Assembly: GCA_003586115.2 (NCBI GenBank)
Contig: QVOM02000034.1
Span: 109,779,610 to 109,843,609, forward strand
Direction: 5' to 3'
Length of the DNA: 64,000 nt
From: Salvator merianae
Lineage: Eukaryota > Chordata > Lepidosauria > Squamata > Teiidae
Both the position numbers and the translations under genes were made by a program. Of the stretch, positions 34,961 to 46,371 are shown piece by piece (the stretch's first letter is position 1; each line of letters opens with the position of its first letter). The notes beneath the pieces were generated by a model. It made no database searches, was not told the DNA's origin, and worked only from the letters and a program-made list of their open reading frames with translations.

Positions 34961-35458
34961 CCTTTTATTTAGCAAGAAGCTTTGGACATATAAACATTCC
35001 CATGTCACTGTTTCCTTATTTTCCTTATGCAACCAAGGCTGTTGTTTCCTGGCCTGTACAAGCTGCTTGTGCCACTGAGGCTGCTGGCCTAGAGTGGTCA
35101 CTACTCTGTTTCTCCAGCTCTCAGAAACCTTGCTTGACCTTGGAGATTACTTCCTGAATCTGCTTCACTCTTCCTGAGCAGCAGGATCTTTGTCAGCCTG
35201 GGAAAACACCATCACTGCCATACCCAGTTCATGTAGATTTTCCTTAGGACTGTCTCTATGAGCTGCATGTCAGCTGCATTCCTCCCTTGACAGCCCTGAA
35301 AATCAGTTGGCTGGTGACTTGGTGAAGGGAGCTCAGGAACGAAACTTCAGCATGTAACAACTGAAAGGCAGGAAGTTGTGACGGTAGGACATGGTACATT
35401 CCCCCCTTTTTTTTTTTTTGCATTGGCTTCATTTTTGAGCTTCGCGAACTGATAGATC

Positions 35459-35775
35459 AGGGCTGCCTCCAGATAGCAAGAGGCTGCCGTTGCCCGTTGC
35501 TCTCACAGGAGGCAATTGCCAGCTCTTACCTGTGTCTGCTTGCTCTTTCGACACCGTTTTTCTTGAAAATACCTGTATGCTAGCCAAGTGCCTACCCACT
35601 TCCTTTATTTTTTCTCATGTGCTTGGCGAGCATCTGGGTATTTTCAAGAAGAACAATCACAGAAGCAGCAGGCAGACATGGGCGAACATTCGCTATTACA
35701 GGAAATCCGGCATCGTTGCTGGATTTTCCATAATAGCGATGTTTTGAATTATTGTCTTGCCACAGTTCCATTCTA
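35459..35775 (-). mobile_element. TIR-family element, inverted copy
   Basis: It begins GGGCTGCCTCCAGATAGCAA, the complement of the right end at 42604, and contains GTTGCTGGATTTTCCATAAT, the complement of 42312-42331. Two internal folds are visible: TCTTGAAAATACC with GGTATTTTCAAGA (35562-35650) and CGCTATTA with TAATAGCG (35692-35740). The right boundary is approximate. Confidence 0.55.
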
Positions 35776-35867
35776 CAGAACTCAAGGCCATTTAACATTA
35801 CGATATACAAAACACGGATCTTGGGAGCTCCTTGGTGAAGACCCCAAGAAATACAAGACTTTTTATT

Positions 35868-35870
<3 letters not shown>

Positions 35871-35901
<31 letters not shown>

Positions 35902-36080
35902 AAAATATTGGTTTTCTCAATTATACATTTATAATTACTTTTAATACATTTATCCATTTCAAAAGTTCTGATACCATTCCCTATTCTCCCTCCCTTCTCT
36001 CCCCACCAGGGCCCAGGTCTGCCAATCTTTAGATTCCTTTTTCTTCCATTTGGGAGATAGTTTTTAAAGTTCCTTGTATG
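35871..36080 (-). mobile_element. (AT)n run and possible LINE 3' UTR
   Basis: About 30 bases of pure TA alternation (35871-35900) are followed by pyrimidine-rich sequence (CTATTCTCCCTCCCTTCTC) like that near 15270-15300 beside the minus-strand L1. An L1 3' end with an AT-rich tail is possible. Only the AT repeat is certain. Confidence 0.4.
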
Positions 36081-36271
36081 ACTGTGTCCCCCTCTTTCTC
36101 TGTTTACGATGTTCCAGCACTCTTCCCCAATTCTGCATTATTGGATTCTTAAGAAATACACTAGACCTAAGGAACATTTTCCCTTCTCTCTTGCTCTGTT
36201 TATTGCTGACACTTTGCATATATTTATTTGTATTTCTGTCTCTGAGAACTCTAGGGATCTCAGCATGGGTT

Positions 36272-36500
36272 AGAACATAAGAACTTAAGAGGAGCCGTGC
36301 TGGATCAGGCCACGGCCCGTCTAGTCCAGCATTCTGTTTCCCACAGTGGCCCACCAATGGCTTCTGGGCATTCTCAAGCAGAACATAAAAGCAAAACCTT
36401 CACCTGCTCTTGACTCCCCGCAAATGGTTTACAGACATCCTGCCTGTCTTTCCAACCTGGAAGCAGTACCTAGGCATCCATTCTAGTAGCCATTGGGTTA
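36272..36500 (+). repeat. 'GGATCAGGCCA' reptile repeat, plus copy 2
   Basis: It runs AAGAACTTAAGAGGAGCCG, TGCTGGATCAGGCCACGGC, CTAGTCCAGCATTCTGTTTC, TCAAGCAGAACATAAAAGC and CATTCTAGTAGCCATTGGG. It is better conserved than the copy at 27535. It ends about 60 bases before the acceptor of the largest BCAR3 exon. Confidence 0.75.
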
Positions 36501-36559
36501 CAATTTGTACCTGGTAACACCTGAGCCTTTCTCTCCCACCTCCCACATTTACCCTCCAG

Positions 36560-37191
36560 GTGCAAGGTATTCCTCTGGGGGAAGTGAAGCTGAAACCAGC
36601 CCTTGTCCGAAGTCTCCAGCCTTCCGGACGGGCAGCGAGCCTGCTCTGAGCCCTCAGATGTTCCGAAGGTTTGCTTCCGAGTTAGAGATCAACAAAGCTC
36701 TCAGGGCTTCTGACAGCCAGCTCTACCCCAGACCTCCACCCAAGCCCAGCAAAGTGCCCCTTCTGACACCAGCACATGGGTCGGAGGCACTGTACTGCGA
36801 ACTGAGTGCCGCTGTTCCCACAGACTGCCTGGTGACAAAGCAACCTTTATGCCAGAAGAACAGTTTTGTAGAGCATCTGGCAACTAAGGAGAATGGGACG
36901 CATTCATCCCGGCATTCTGGAACAAGCTTCTTGATTCTGGATGACAGCAGTTCTTCGCCGAGCAGCACAGATCTAGTCGCGGGCCAGACAGAGATGTGCA
37001 AGGAGAACGGCATGTTCATCGCGCCTGTTTTTGAACTGGTTTCCAGTTTCAGGCCAAATGACTTCAAGTCAAAACTCCTTCCCTCGGAAAACAAGCCCCT
37101 GGAGACAGCCTTGTTGAAAAGGGTGAAGGAACTGTTCACAAAGAGCAGCGCAAAGATCATCGCTCTGCATATTCTTAGGATGGATTGCAAG
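36560..37191 (+). CDS. BCAR3: BCAR3 large linker exon
   Basis: 632 nt, phase 1 in and phase 0 out; acceptor TACCCTCCAG and donor GCAAG|GTAACA. It encodes the Ser/Pro-rich linker: TSPCPKSPAFRTGSEPALSP, a proline run PRPPPKPSK (a possible SH3 ligand), and FLILDDSSSSPSS. It enters the Cdc25-like domain at VSSFRPNDFKSKLLPSENKP and LETALLKRVKELF, ending ILRMDCK. SEPALSP and the 'PENKPLETA' type motif are diagnostic of BCAR3. The middle third is clearly the least conserved part relative to the human protein as remembered. Confidence 0.95.
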
Positions 37192-37439
37192 GTAACAGCC
37201 TCTCTTGCTTTTTGAACAGCTGCGTTAGATCAGAGCAGGAGTCTGGATGATGTCATATCCTCAGCTTGCATGAGGGAGGTGCAAAGGTCATATATACTAC
37301 TACTCTATCCGTGGCCTGCTTTTTCCTTAGTCCGTTCTGGTTTCCCTCTATACCAAAATCAGTCACATCTCACTGCTTCTATCTCAGATTTGTTTTCTTA
37401 TTTATTTATTTAAAATGTTTTAATAAAGACTTCCCTTAA

Positions 37440-37565
37440 GAATCCCTTAGCAAAATGTAATGTTACATGCACTCTGATGAAGCAGGCTTAATCTATGAAA
37501 GCTCATGCTACCAACTTCTTTCTCTTGGTTAAGTCTCTAAGGTGCTACTAGAGCCCCTTGATGCA
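37440..37565 (+). repeat. 'GAAAGCTCAT...CTCTAAGGTGCTA' repeat, copy 3
   Basis: TGATGAAGCAGGCTTAATC, TATGAAAGCTCATGCTACC and TCTCTAAGGTGCTACTAGA reproduce the word order of 15540-15610. It is truncated before the GACTAACATGGCTAC end. Confidence 0.55.
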
Positions 37566-37890
37566 CAGTATTACATGATGAGCTTTGTTATTTACGTATC
37601 GGTAGGGGGTCAGGTTGAGTTTACACTACGAATAATATTAAAAGCAAACGACAGCAGAACAATGAATACGGATCTCTCCGCGGTTGTAGTGGAAGTCCAG
37701 ATGACATCTGAATCTTATGGTATCTGCTCTGGGATTAAGGTAGCAAGGCAGCAGATAATGTACCCAGGCTCCTGGGTTCCTGGCAGCTGTTTGCAGACTC
37801 CTGGCATGCTGACTCTGCCCTCTAGTGGAAGTGCTTTTCAAATCTTTGGAGCCCTGGAGTTACTTGCTTTTGCAAGACTACTACCTTTAG

Positions 37891-38285
37891 GGCATGGTCT
37901 CACATGGTACATTTAATCTGTATCGGAAGAGTACTGAAGAGGACTGAATTCGTCTTCTGATCATCTCCACATTTGCATCTTAACATGGGCTCAATTCGGA
38001 CTTGTTCGTTCTCACCCTGATGTTTCCTGTCCTTGGCATGGGGAAACCGTACTTTTCCGCCTCCACCCCTTGCCAAATTCCCCTCCCTGGGCAATCAGTG
38101 ATTGGCTGCAGTCCCAATGTTCAAATCGTGACTTCTCAGGGGTGGGCAAATCAAGCTCTGCCCTCTGTATGTGCCTGCTGCTGCCTCAGAACATGGATTC
38201 ACTTGGTGGAGTTACTAGTCATTCACCGTTTGCTCCTTCTCCCCCTCCAGCCTGTATCTACTGAACTTTAATACCACATGTGCCA
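37891..38285. mobile_element. Possible DNA element with GGCA..CACATG ends
   Basis: The left end GGCATGGTCTCACATGGTAC then ATTTAAT resembles the complement of the right end TTTAATACCACATGTGCCA. The interior is GC-richer and non-coding. The inverted repeats are imperfect, so the call rests on one pair of ends. Confidence 0.4.
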
Positions 38286-39174
38286 TACAATTAAACTTCT
38301 TGAAGGGCAGGTGGCGATTTCTGTTCCATTGCAATTGCACAATTGTGCAATTTAAGAGTAGCGCAAAAGCAGGGAGAGGTCCGTGAAGAGGGGGAAACAT
38401 GGGGGGAATGTGGGGGGTGGGTGTTCTATTATGATGATAGTGTAGTTAATGACCAGCAAATGGACTCTGCCAACATCCACAGCAGCATGTGTCCCACTAT
38501 GTAGCTGTGTGCTGCTGATGGCAAAACTGATACTGAGTGGGTTCTTTGTTGGGGCAAGAGGACTGCACCCCCAAACAGGCACACACTGTTTTTTGGATTA
38601 ATTAGCAGACAGAAGTGGAGGAAGCCTTTAATCTCTTCCTGGCAGTATCGAATGGGAGATAAAGGAAGAGAAAGGACTGCAGTTTAGCAAACTAAAATGG
38701 AGGATGGTTTTCTTTTCTTCTGGCAGTGGGGGAAGGGAGGATAATGGAGGCAGAAGGAACTACTGTGATTCCTGCCCACCCACAAAGTCTGTCATTGGAT
38801 GGCAGGAAATGGGAAGCCCTCCCTCTGCACGCCCCCCCCCCCCAAAGTACAGTCCCTCCCAAATAGTCTTCTTCCATGGTTCTCACATAGCAAAGTAAAG
38901 CAGACCAGTGATCTGGAATGGCTTGAGAATTCAAACTAGTCCAGATTTTGCCAATTTAGTCCAGAAAAACTACAGAAAGGCAAGATCATGTTGGGACAGC
39001 AGGAACTGAAGACAGCCTGTAAACTGATTAAATGCCATATCAGAACGTGGTCTTAGATTTGTTCATTGCAGTGGTTGAGACTATACTTTGAAAAGGATGA
39101 GTCTGCTTTTGAATAAGGTGCTGTTTAAACCAATATGTTTTTGTAAAGGACAATTTTCCTCAAGATAAATGTCA

Positions 39175-40154
39175 CTAGAGCTATGATCACACTTGTTAAA
39201 TAAGAAGTCTTCAGGCCATTTATGACCTTGAGGGATCACACTTAAAAATGGCATTCCGATTTATACTCATACTATCCCCTGCCATCCAGTACTTTCCTTG
39301 TTTTAGATTATCCCAGCACTGAATCCGTTTCTTTCCTTAGCCTGGTTGTTTTTTCAGGGTGTGATTGCTGGGGAGGACTATAGGGAGCATTTCCTGTACT
39401 TTCCTGGCTGAGCAGAGGAAAAGTTTTCTACCCTGTCCAGCCAATTACCACTTGAGACTTGAACGGGAAGAATCCACCACAAGATCAGGCAGGGATAGAG
39501 AGGGAAAACATCTGTTGTTGCCCCTTTTAAATTGCAGCTTTCCTGTCTTCCTTTAATCTGCACTCAAAGTCTCAGGATCAGAGGTTGCTTTAAGAGCCCA
39601 GTCTGTTTCTGCCTCCCCATCCCTGTTCCCTTGTATTCCACTCAGTTTTCATTAAAAATGGGGAAAATGTCCTCCTAGGCTTGTTTATCTCTTGCCCTGC
39701 CACCTTTATACTTCCCTGTTAATTGTAAGATAATTGTAAAAATTCACCCTCTACCCACCCTCCTGTTGTTCTTAATTTCTTCTACTTTTTGCAGCAGGGA
39801 GGAAACAATTGTTACTATTTTCTCTCCCTCTTTGTGAACAGTTGCACTGCCCTGTTGTGTGGGATTCCTTCTTTGTCTCTATTAATGTTGGGCTGCAGGG
39901 AATAATTTGTATAGCCTAATAGCTTTTATCACGTCCAAAACTTCATGCTGTAGGTTTTAGGGGGAAAGCAGGGGAAGGGCCAATCAGCAGGAAGGAACAG
40001 GAGGAGCAAAAAAGTATACAAGGAATGGAAAAAGAAGCTGGCAGAGGACTGAAAACTAAGTATAAATGGAAAAACAAGTGTGATTAACATTATTTTGCAT
40101 GGGTGTGAACAAGCCATAATTCAGATTATGGAAGTTTGGTATGACCACAGCCTA
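39175..40154. mobile_element. Possible ~980-bp DNA transposon remnant
   Basis: The left end CTAGAGCTATGATCACAC and the right end GGTATGACCACAGCCTAG are imperfect inverted repeats (complement CTAGGCTGTGGTCATACC). GTGTGATT words also recur near both ends (39360, 40080). No transposase motif was seen. Confidence 0.4.
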
Positions 40155-41191
40155 GGAGGTCAAAGCAGGTTAGAAGACCCTCTTAATTTTTAAAAATGAA
40201 CTTTCCTCCTCTTGTCCTCTTGCAGCTGATACCTAGTGCAGACATACTAAAAGGACATTTCCTAAATCAAATTTTCCCCAGGTTACTTATGGGCTGAGCC
40301 TGTTGGATGCTGCAAGTCATCTACACCCCTATTGATAATTGCACTTCAACACTTTGCTGATTCTGTTAAGATGAGCAATAGTCAGTTGAAGCCACTGTGA
40401 CCCTCTTATAGGTCTTGTTCAGAGGTAACTATGCCTGGTGAGGCTGCGATTCGAAAGCCCCCTAAACCATTTGAATAAGATTAACTTTTATTTGGGGAGA
40501 GTCTTCTTTGTTATAGCATATCTCCTGCACTCCATTCCCTCTCTCTAAGTAATGGCCTATTACACTGAGTCTCCCAAGTGCCAAATGGCATTATCTGCAC
40601 TCAGCTTCATGCTGTTCTGTCCCCCCTTGCTGCTGCTGGTTCAATTACACTTCTTTGTACGCTTCCCTTCAAAGCTGTTATAGGTTTGCTGGAACCAGCC
40701 ACCTCTTTGACGACGGCATAAATCAGGTTGGCTTCAGCTGTGGTCCATTGCACTGGGAATGAGGAGATCTTTCCCTGTGTTCCTCCTCGTTACATAGAGT
40801 GCTCCACTACAAGAGCTTCATCTATATTTATGTTGAGTTCAAACTGGGCACTAGAGGGATTGCCAATTTCCTGACATCCCATTTTCAGCATCTGCAGAAG
40901 GGTCTCCAGATGAGATCACTTCTGTCTGAGGGCTTGTTGGGCTCATTATGAAGAGGAGGAGGGAGATAATATTGCTAATGGCACTTAGTGCCACCTGCCC
41001 AGAGAGGCTAGAGGTCCATAATGAAGATGCTGCTGGATAGGCTGCTAATGCTGAGAAACGTGACAGACAGCATGAGTCATAAATATTGTTGGTGGCTGTT
41101 GCAGAACATGCTAGATGCTTCTCTCATCTCTCTGCTGATCATAAAGGTTAGAATACTGTCAAAAGTCTACAGCTGTATACAAGTCTTTCAA

Positions 41192-41330
41192 GGCTGTATC
41201 CAGACATCACTTACTTATTCTGTTATATTTGGATATTCCAGAATAAAAGCATGGATGTTCCAGAAACTCCGTGCTTTATTCTGGAATATGCAAATATAGT
41301 GGAATAAGTCAGTGATGTCTGGATGGAGCC
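41192..41330. mobile_element. Palindromic ATATTTGG MITE, copy 2
   Basis: The termini GGCTGTATCCAGACATCACT and, as complement, GGCTCCATCCAGACATCACT differ at only three positions. Inner arms ATTCTGTTATATTTGG and CAAATATAGTGGAAT also pair. It is homologous to 28481-28614. Confidence 0.8.
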
Positions 41331-42183
41331 TTAGTAATGCTAGAGAGGTATACCTTGGATAGGGACTCTCGTACAGGACTTCAACGTATATTTAAAGTCT
41401 GTACAACTCATAATAGTACAGAGATCTCTTTGGGGTGGGTGGAGGCACTGGTGAGATATGCACCAATTTTGCCTGCATATACCAGTGGTGGGGTGTATTT
41501 AGCTAAACTGGACTGAAGTTGATTAAAGGGCTGACTTGTGCACGATGCAGTTAGGGAAAACGTGTGTGAAATTGGAGTGTTGGACAGGTTTGGTAGCCGC
41601 ACAGCAAGATGGGGAGTGAACAGGAGATGAACGTGATAAAAATCCAAGATGTTCCAACTTGCCTCAAAAGGTATCCATGCAACAGCTTCCACAACGCCAC
41701 TCATCCTCTTCTCCGTAGTAAGGGTGTCCCCAAAAGGGGCATTGACAGCAATTCCTTCTGCTCTTTTGAGAAAATGGGTGTCACCCAGCTCTGAAAAAAA
41801 ATTAGCCTGCTCAAAACACATGGAGCTTTAATTTGGGGACTCCTCTCAGCTTCATTTCCTGTGATGTGCAGGGCTGTTTTGTGAGAAAACAGCTAAATGT
41901 TCTCTTGAATAATTAATCTTTTCATCTGATCTTTATAAAACTCATGGGATGCTGCCTTTTTGTTCATATATTTCCTCCTCTGCTCTCTCTCCCCCTTCAT
42001 TCATTAAATTAAATTAGGTAATGGTCTACTTGTTACATATATATTCCACCTTCACTGTGTTACCCAGGAATCTTCAGTCTGGGCATGAATAAAACCCAGG
42101 CCTGCTTAAGAGTCGGCAAAGGGGCTGCATCATATGCTTTTTAAACGTCTGTGCACTGGGATTGCCTGCTAGGATTTCTGAGC

Positions 42184-42604
42184 AGCAGGCAATCTTAAGC
42201 TGCTTCCAGACGTGAGATAAATCCCGTGCTCTCTCTGGTATTGCATAGTGATTGCCAGACTTATCAGTGGTCTTCCCAGTGCAATGCTGTTTGCAACCCA
42301 AAGAAAACGTTTTGCAAGGCTATTATGGAAAATCCAGCAACGTCAGGTTTCCTGTGAAGTTGTCTTGCTGGGACCTTCCGGGAGCCAGCAAGAGTGCAAA
42401 AAACAATGGAAAAAAAGGAGGGAGGGTGCTTGAGTGGCTCTCAGAAATCCCCAGTGACGTGACTTAATAAGCAACTTGTCAGATGTGAAGATCACCAAAG
42501 CCACACTGGAGTCTGTGCCCACATCTGGCAGGCCACAGCAAGAAACAATTGTGGGATCTTTTTAATATCCCGTGTTGTGTCTTGCTATCTGGAGACAGCC
42601 TTAC
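42184..42604 (+). mobile_element. TIR-family element, most complete copy
   Basis: The left end AAGCTGCTTCCAGACGTGAG and right end TATCTGGAGACAGCCTTA are imperfect inverted repeats. Fragments of the same family are at 8340-8652, 8930-9095 and (inverted) 35459-35775. No protein is encoded, so it is non-autonomous. Confidence 0.55.
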
Positions 42605-42722
42605 AGTTGTGCTTAAATGACCAAATTTTGTTTATATAGAGTGTTCCGGTAAGTTTCAAACAAAATTGCAGCTTGAATGTTAGGCAGCAGAATAATAAAG
42701 TTTTGTTTTAACTTAGGGTCTC

Positions 42723-42981
42723 AAGCCAGTTTGGCCTTGTGGTTAGCGTGTCAGACTCTTATCTGGAACTCTCCCGGTTCGAGTCTGCACTCTGCATGAA
42801 GCCAGCTGGGTGACCTTGGGCTCATCACAGCTCTGTTCTGAGTTCTCACAGCCCCACCTACCTCACAGGGTGTCTATTGTGGGGAGAAGAACAGAAGGTT
42901 TGTCAGCCACTTTGAGTCCCCTCAGGGTGAGAAAGGTGGGGTACAAAAACCAACTCTCCTCCTCCTCCTCCTCCTCCTCCT
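42723..42981 (+). mobile_element. tRNA-derived SINE with (CTC)n tail
   Basis: The head GGCCTTGTGGTTAGCGTG (A-box-like) and CCCGGTTCGAGTC (a clear B box) is followed by GCTGGGTGACCTTGGGC, CCCACCTACCTCACAGGGTG and GAAAGGTGGGGTACAAAAAC, and then a CTC triplet run. From general knowledge this body with a C/T-rich microsatellite tail is characteristic of lizard, especially gecko, genomes. Confidence 0.8.
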
Positions 42982-43319
42982 TCATTAAAGGATAAACGGT
43001 AACTGCATTTTGTTCTTATAGTTTGAAAATGCTGCTTGAACTTCATGGGTCTCTTTTTCAGTGATGCAGCATTTCTTCCTCTCCCATCCCTTGCTAATTC
43101 TTAATTTTCCCCCCCAAGTATTTAGTATTTTTTAAAAAGCCATATATTTGGTAACTGTTCTACTCAAGTGGAGGCTGTGAAAGAAAGCCTCATTTCAGAA
43201 TGAAATTAATGATATTTAATGATTTAAATTTGAATTTATCACCTGAACTAGTTTTTTCTGAGGTAACATCAGGGAGAATAAGGGAGGAAAAGCAGTATTT
43301 ATTTCCTCAAAAATGATAC

Positions 43320-43790
43320 TTGCAGCACAATCAACAATTGTATTGGGATGGAGGGAAAGTACTAATGGACATTACGTAACTGGTATAGGTATTTAATGGA
43401 ACAATATAGATTTGATAAAATGTGGGAAATAAGATTTAAAAGTCAAGGTATGAAATTGCTTTGTAAAACAGAGGAAAAATGGAAAGATTTATTGTATTTT
43501 TCCACGAAACCCCAAGCGCTAGATGAAATAACAGAAGAAATAGTAAGACTCACTCTTTGGTCCAGCTAAAATGAAGGAGAAAGAAGATGGAAGAAGTAAT
43601 CTAAAGTTGTCAACCAGTGTGCAGAAGGGGTAGTTTGGTAGTGTGGTGGTGAGGTAGTTATTGGGTTTTTTTTAAGGTTTGTTTGTCTCTTTTTCAATGT
43701 ATATTCTTTTGGGGGGAGCACTATATGTTTTATTTCTTTTTGTTGTTGTTATAATTTGTTAGTAAATATATATATATATATATATAAAAA
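43320..43790 (+). mobile_element. Possible LINE 3' end with (TA)n tail
   Basis: An A-rich stretch with remnant Lys/Glu-rich frames (AGAAAATGG-like words, GAGGAAAAATGGAAAG) is followed by a T/G-rich region and a TA repeat at 43766-43787. This is compatible with an L1-type 3' end, but no diagnostic protein motif survives. Confidence 0.3.
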
Positions 43791-44157
43791 GCCTCATAGG
43801 AAACTTGTTTACGGTGGATGACTAAAGTGGAACTTGAAGAATGGAACTTGGGAATGTCTAATTTTAAAAAAAACAAAAAACTACTGTACTCTATCCTTGT
43901 TGTCTCAAAAGCATCTTTTTTATATAAAAAATAAACTTCATTGTTTAAAAACATTATTGTACAGAAAAGAAAAACATAACTTGATTTACATAAGATGTTA
44001 AGACTGTACAATTTTCCAAACTTCTTAATACCCTACCTTGTCATAAACCCTCCCAACCCATTCTAGTACCCTGAGGCAAATACAGTATTTAAATATTGTA
44101 CTAACAACATACCTATTTCTGTTACCTAAAAGGAAAGACTTTTTAAAAAAGCTTCAT

Positions 44158-44375
44158 GGGGTCCAATCACACCCAAGTTTTAATCCAGTTTGGGTCCACT
44201 TTCAGACTAAGAGACTGTATCAGTGAAGTAATAAGTTTTCTTTCAGCATTATCTAACTCAGAAAATCCACCTTTGGGTTAGATAAGGAAAGAAAATGATT
44301 AGGCACTTTGCTGATGTGTTCTTTCAGTCCAAAAGTGGACTGAAACTGGATTAAAACTTAGGTGTGGATGGGCCC
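44158..44375. mobile_element. 218-bp palindromic MITE, copy 2
   Basis: The left end GGGGTCCAATCACACCCAAG and TTTTAATCCAG are mirrored by CTGGATTAAAACTTAGGTG and GGATGGGCCC at the right. It aligns end to end with 17577-17800, including the central GGTTAGATAA-type words. Confidence 0.75.
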
Positions 44376-44687
44376 TAAATGTGTAAGAAGCCACAGGCAT
44401 TGAACTCATGTCTACACATATAGATTTTTTTAAAAATGTGGTATTTGTGGTTCAAAAGTTGGTGGCCTTAGGAGGAGCCCGTATAAATGATAGTGGGGCG
44501 CACTGTGACATTTTTGAGTGAAACAACCATGTATCCCTTCAGATGTCTGACTGAACTGTTCCTCCACATTGCCAGCCTTTGAATGCCTGTGAGGCTACTG
44601 AGCATTTTAAAGCATAAATATTGGTTAATATACAGGCTGCCTTGCTTCCATCCTGATTCATTCTGTGCGCACTTTGCATTTGGACAG

Positions 44688-44803
44688 GTTGCTAGGATAC
44701 TGGAGATCTCAGAAGATATAAGGAGAACCATGGGGGTGCACTCAGGTCTGGAACTTATTACATTGCCATACGGGCACCAACTGCGCCTTGACATTATTGA
44801 AAG
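44688..44803 (+). CDS. BCAR3: BCAR3 exon, Cdc25-like domain
   Basis: 116 nt, phase 0 in and phase 2 out; donor GAAAG|GTAAAT. It encodes VARILEISEDIRRTMGVHSG, then LELITLPYGHQLRLDIIER. The LELITLP.GHQLRLDIIER block is nearly invariant in the BCAR3 family and lies in the N-terminal part of the catalytic-dead Cdc25-like fold. Confidence 0.95.
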
Positions 44804-45506
44804 GTAAATGTTGTTATAGCTACCTTAATTTTTTCTCCCTGCGCACTCAGCTTAGACTGTTTACTTTCCAAGGAACATCACATGGGTTCATTGATTCTCT
44901 ATAAAGGAGTCATTCTGTCTGTTCCACCCTTCCTCTTACTATATTTGAATTTATCTCTTCACGAGTGGCATGGTTTCTTCACAGATCACATATTAATAGA
45001 GTACACAGTGATTAGTGAATATACCTATTGATATACCGAGAGCAAGTAGATAGTAATTTTGCGGGGATAGCAATTTTGCTGGGAGGATTTGGATGGATTT
45101 TCTTTTTGATTTGCAGTTTTAAGTATGTTACTTGGCAACTGGTTTCATGCAAGTCAGTGGGATTTTTAAAAACATGTTTAGGATTCAGGTGCCCAAGGGA
45201 GACTTTTCTGAGAAAAAGCATATTGCAGCTGTCATTGTGAGCACTTGTGGGAGGGAGTACAGCCCAATAGAACAAGTGCTTTGAATCAGAAGATCTCTGG
45301 CGTCTTCCGTTAAAAGAATCAGGTAGGAGCATCTAGGAATTTTTTTCTTTACCTGAGCACTTAGGACATTTTTTAAATTCAAGTTTGGTGGAAGAATGGT
45401 CCAGTCCCAATAAAAAGTAATTCAGTTTTGTTGACTTAAAATTGTGAACTGCCCAGAGCATGTAACTGATAGACATGAAAATGCCAGGTTGGAATATGGG
45501 AACTCT

Positions 45507-45660
45507 TACAGTTCTCTGCGAGAGCATTGCTTTACATTCAGAAGGTCGCTGGTTCAATCCCTGGCAAACTCCTTCCTTCGTGTTGCTAAGAAGAAAGCAC
45601 AGAAGTGTCCCTGGAGTCACCAGCCGTTTACCTTGACTTGAGGGCATCCTTCCGTAACAG
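45507..45660 (+). mobile_element. tRNA-like SINE fragment
   Basis: GAGAGCATTGCTTTACATTC, AGAAGGTCGCTGGTTCAATC and CCTGGCA resemble the head of a second tRNA-derived SINE class (B box GGTTCAATCCC). The remainder is not assigned, and the right limit is approximate. Confidence 0.4.
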
Positions 45661-46031
45661 GGCCAGTGGTAGAGTTGTAGTTTTATTTGCAAAGTCTCCT
45701 GGGCCCGCTGGTTGGTGCCTCCAGTTAAAAGCACTTTGGAGTTGTGCCTAGGAAAGACTGTTCTGCCTGATAGATTTAGAGACCTTTGCTGCCAAGAGCG
45801 CAGTCAATCCTAGACAAAAAGGACAAAGTGCCTAGCCTGCTGCAAGGCACTTTCCTATGTGACGCTTTTCACAGCTATGGAGAAACGTCACACAGGGAGC
45901 GTAATGCCTGGGAAGGGATTTAGCTGCAAGGTAGTTGTACTCCGTTTCATAAATGTAAATTCTTGGCCAAACCAAGAGGAAGGAGGAACATCCAACTGTA
46001 CAGTACTAGTGAGAACCTTCACAGAGCTTGT

Positions 46032-46209
46032 TATTGTTGGGTACCACTGAGTTGGTTGATTGCATGGGTGCTTCCATGGGCCCCTCTATGCAGTTTTCTT
46101 GGCAGTGATACAGAAGTGGTTTGCCACTTCTGGGGAAAGGCTGGGAATCAAACCAGCAACCCTTTTCTTTCCAGACTGCTTCCATTATCACTGAGCTACA
46201 GCCCCTCCC
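46032..46209 (-). mobile_element. tRNA-derived SINE, copy 4
   Basis: Reverse complement of the 848-type SINE. It starts at TTGTTGGGTACCACTGAG and contains GCAGTTTTCTTGGCAGTGA, GAAGTGGTTTGCCACTTC, the B box complement GGGAATCAAACCAGC, and ends CACTGAGCTACAGCCCC (A box complement). Confidence 0.8.
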
Positions 46210-46371
46210 ATTTCACAAAGCTTAGCTTTTTTTTACAGTTCACTCTCCTTTGCCCTCCCATAGAGCGTCTGCCTGGTGCTGCAGTTTAGATCAAAGAAGT
46301 GCAGAAATAAAGAGCACGGGCATCTTCAGGGCTCTTTCCGCCTGCTGTATTTTATTGAGGGCCTTTATGAG

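Larger units (their letters stand above)
31516..36559 (+). other. BCAR3: BCAR3 intron
   Basis: 5 kb rich in mobile DNA: a microsatellite (32458-32501), LINE fragments (33290-33880), a dispersed repeat (33890-34252), a split reptile repeat holding a 188-bp palindrome (34475-34960), a TIR element (35459-35775), an AT repeat and possible L1 tail (35871-36080), and another reptile repeat ending only about 60 bp before the acceptor. The acceptor is preceded by a good pyrimidine tract (CCTTTCTCTCCCACCTCCC). Confidence 0.85.
37192..44687 (+). other. BCAR3: BCAR3 intron
   Basis: 7.5 kb holding several DNA elements (37891-38285, 39175-40154, 41192-41330, 42184-42604, 44158-44375), a tRNA SINE (42723-42981), a possible LINE tail (43320-43790) and a dispersed repeat (37440-37565). 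No additional exon was recognised. The acceptor is CATTTGGACAG, ending at 44687. Confidence 0.85.

Noticed and set aside
41408..41821. 137-codon minus-strand reading frame
   Set aside because: No recognisable domain, lies inside a BCAR3 intron between transposons, and no conserved splice sites or start context.
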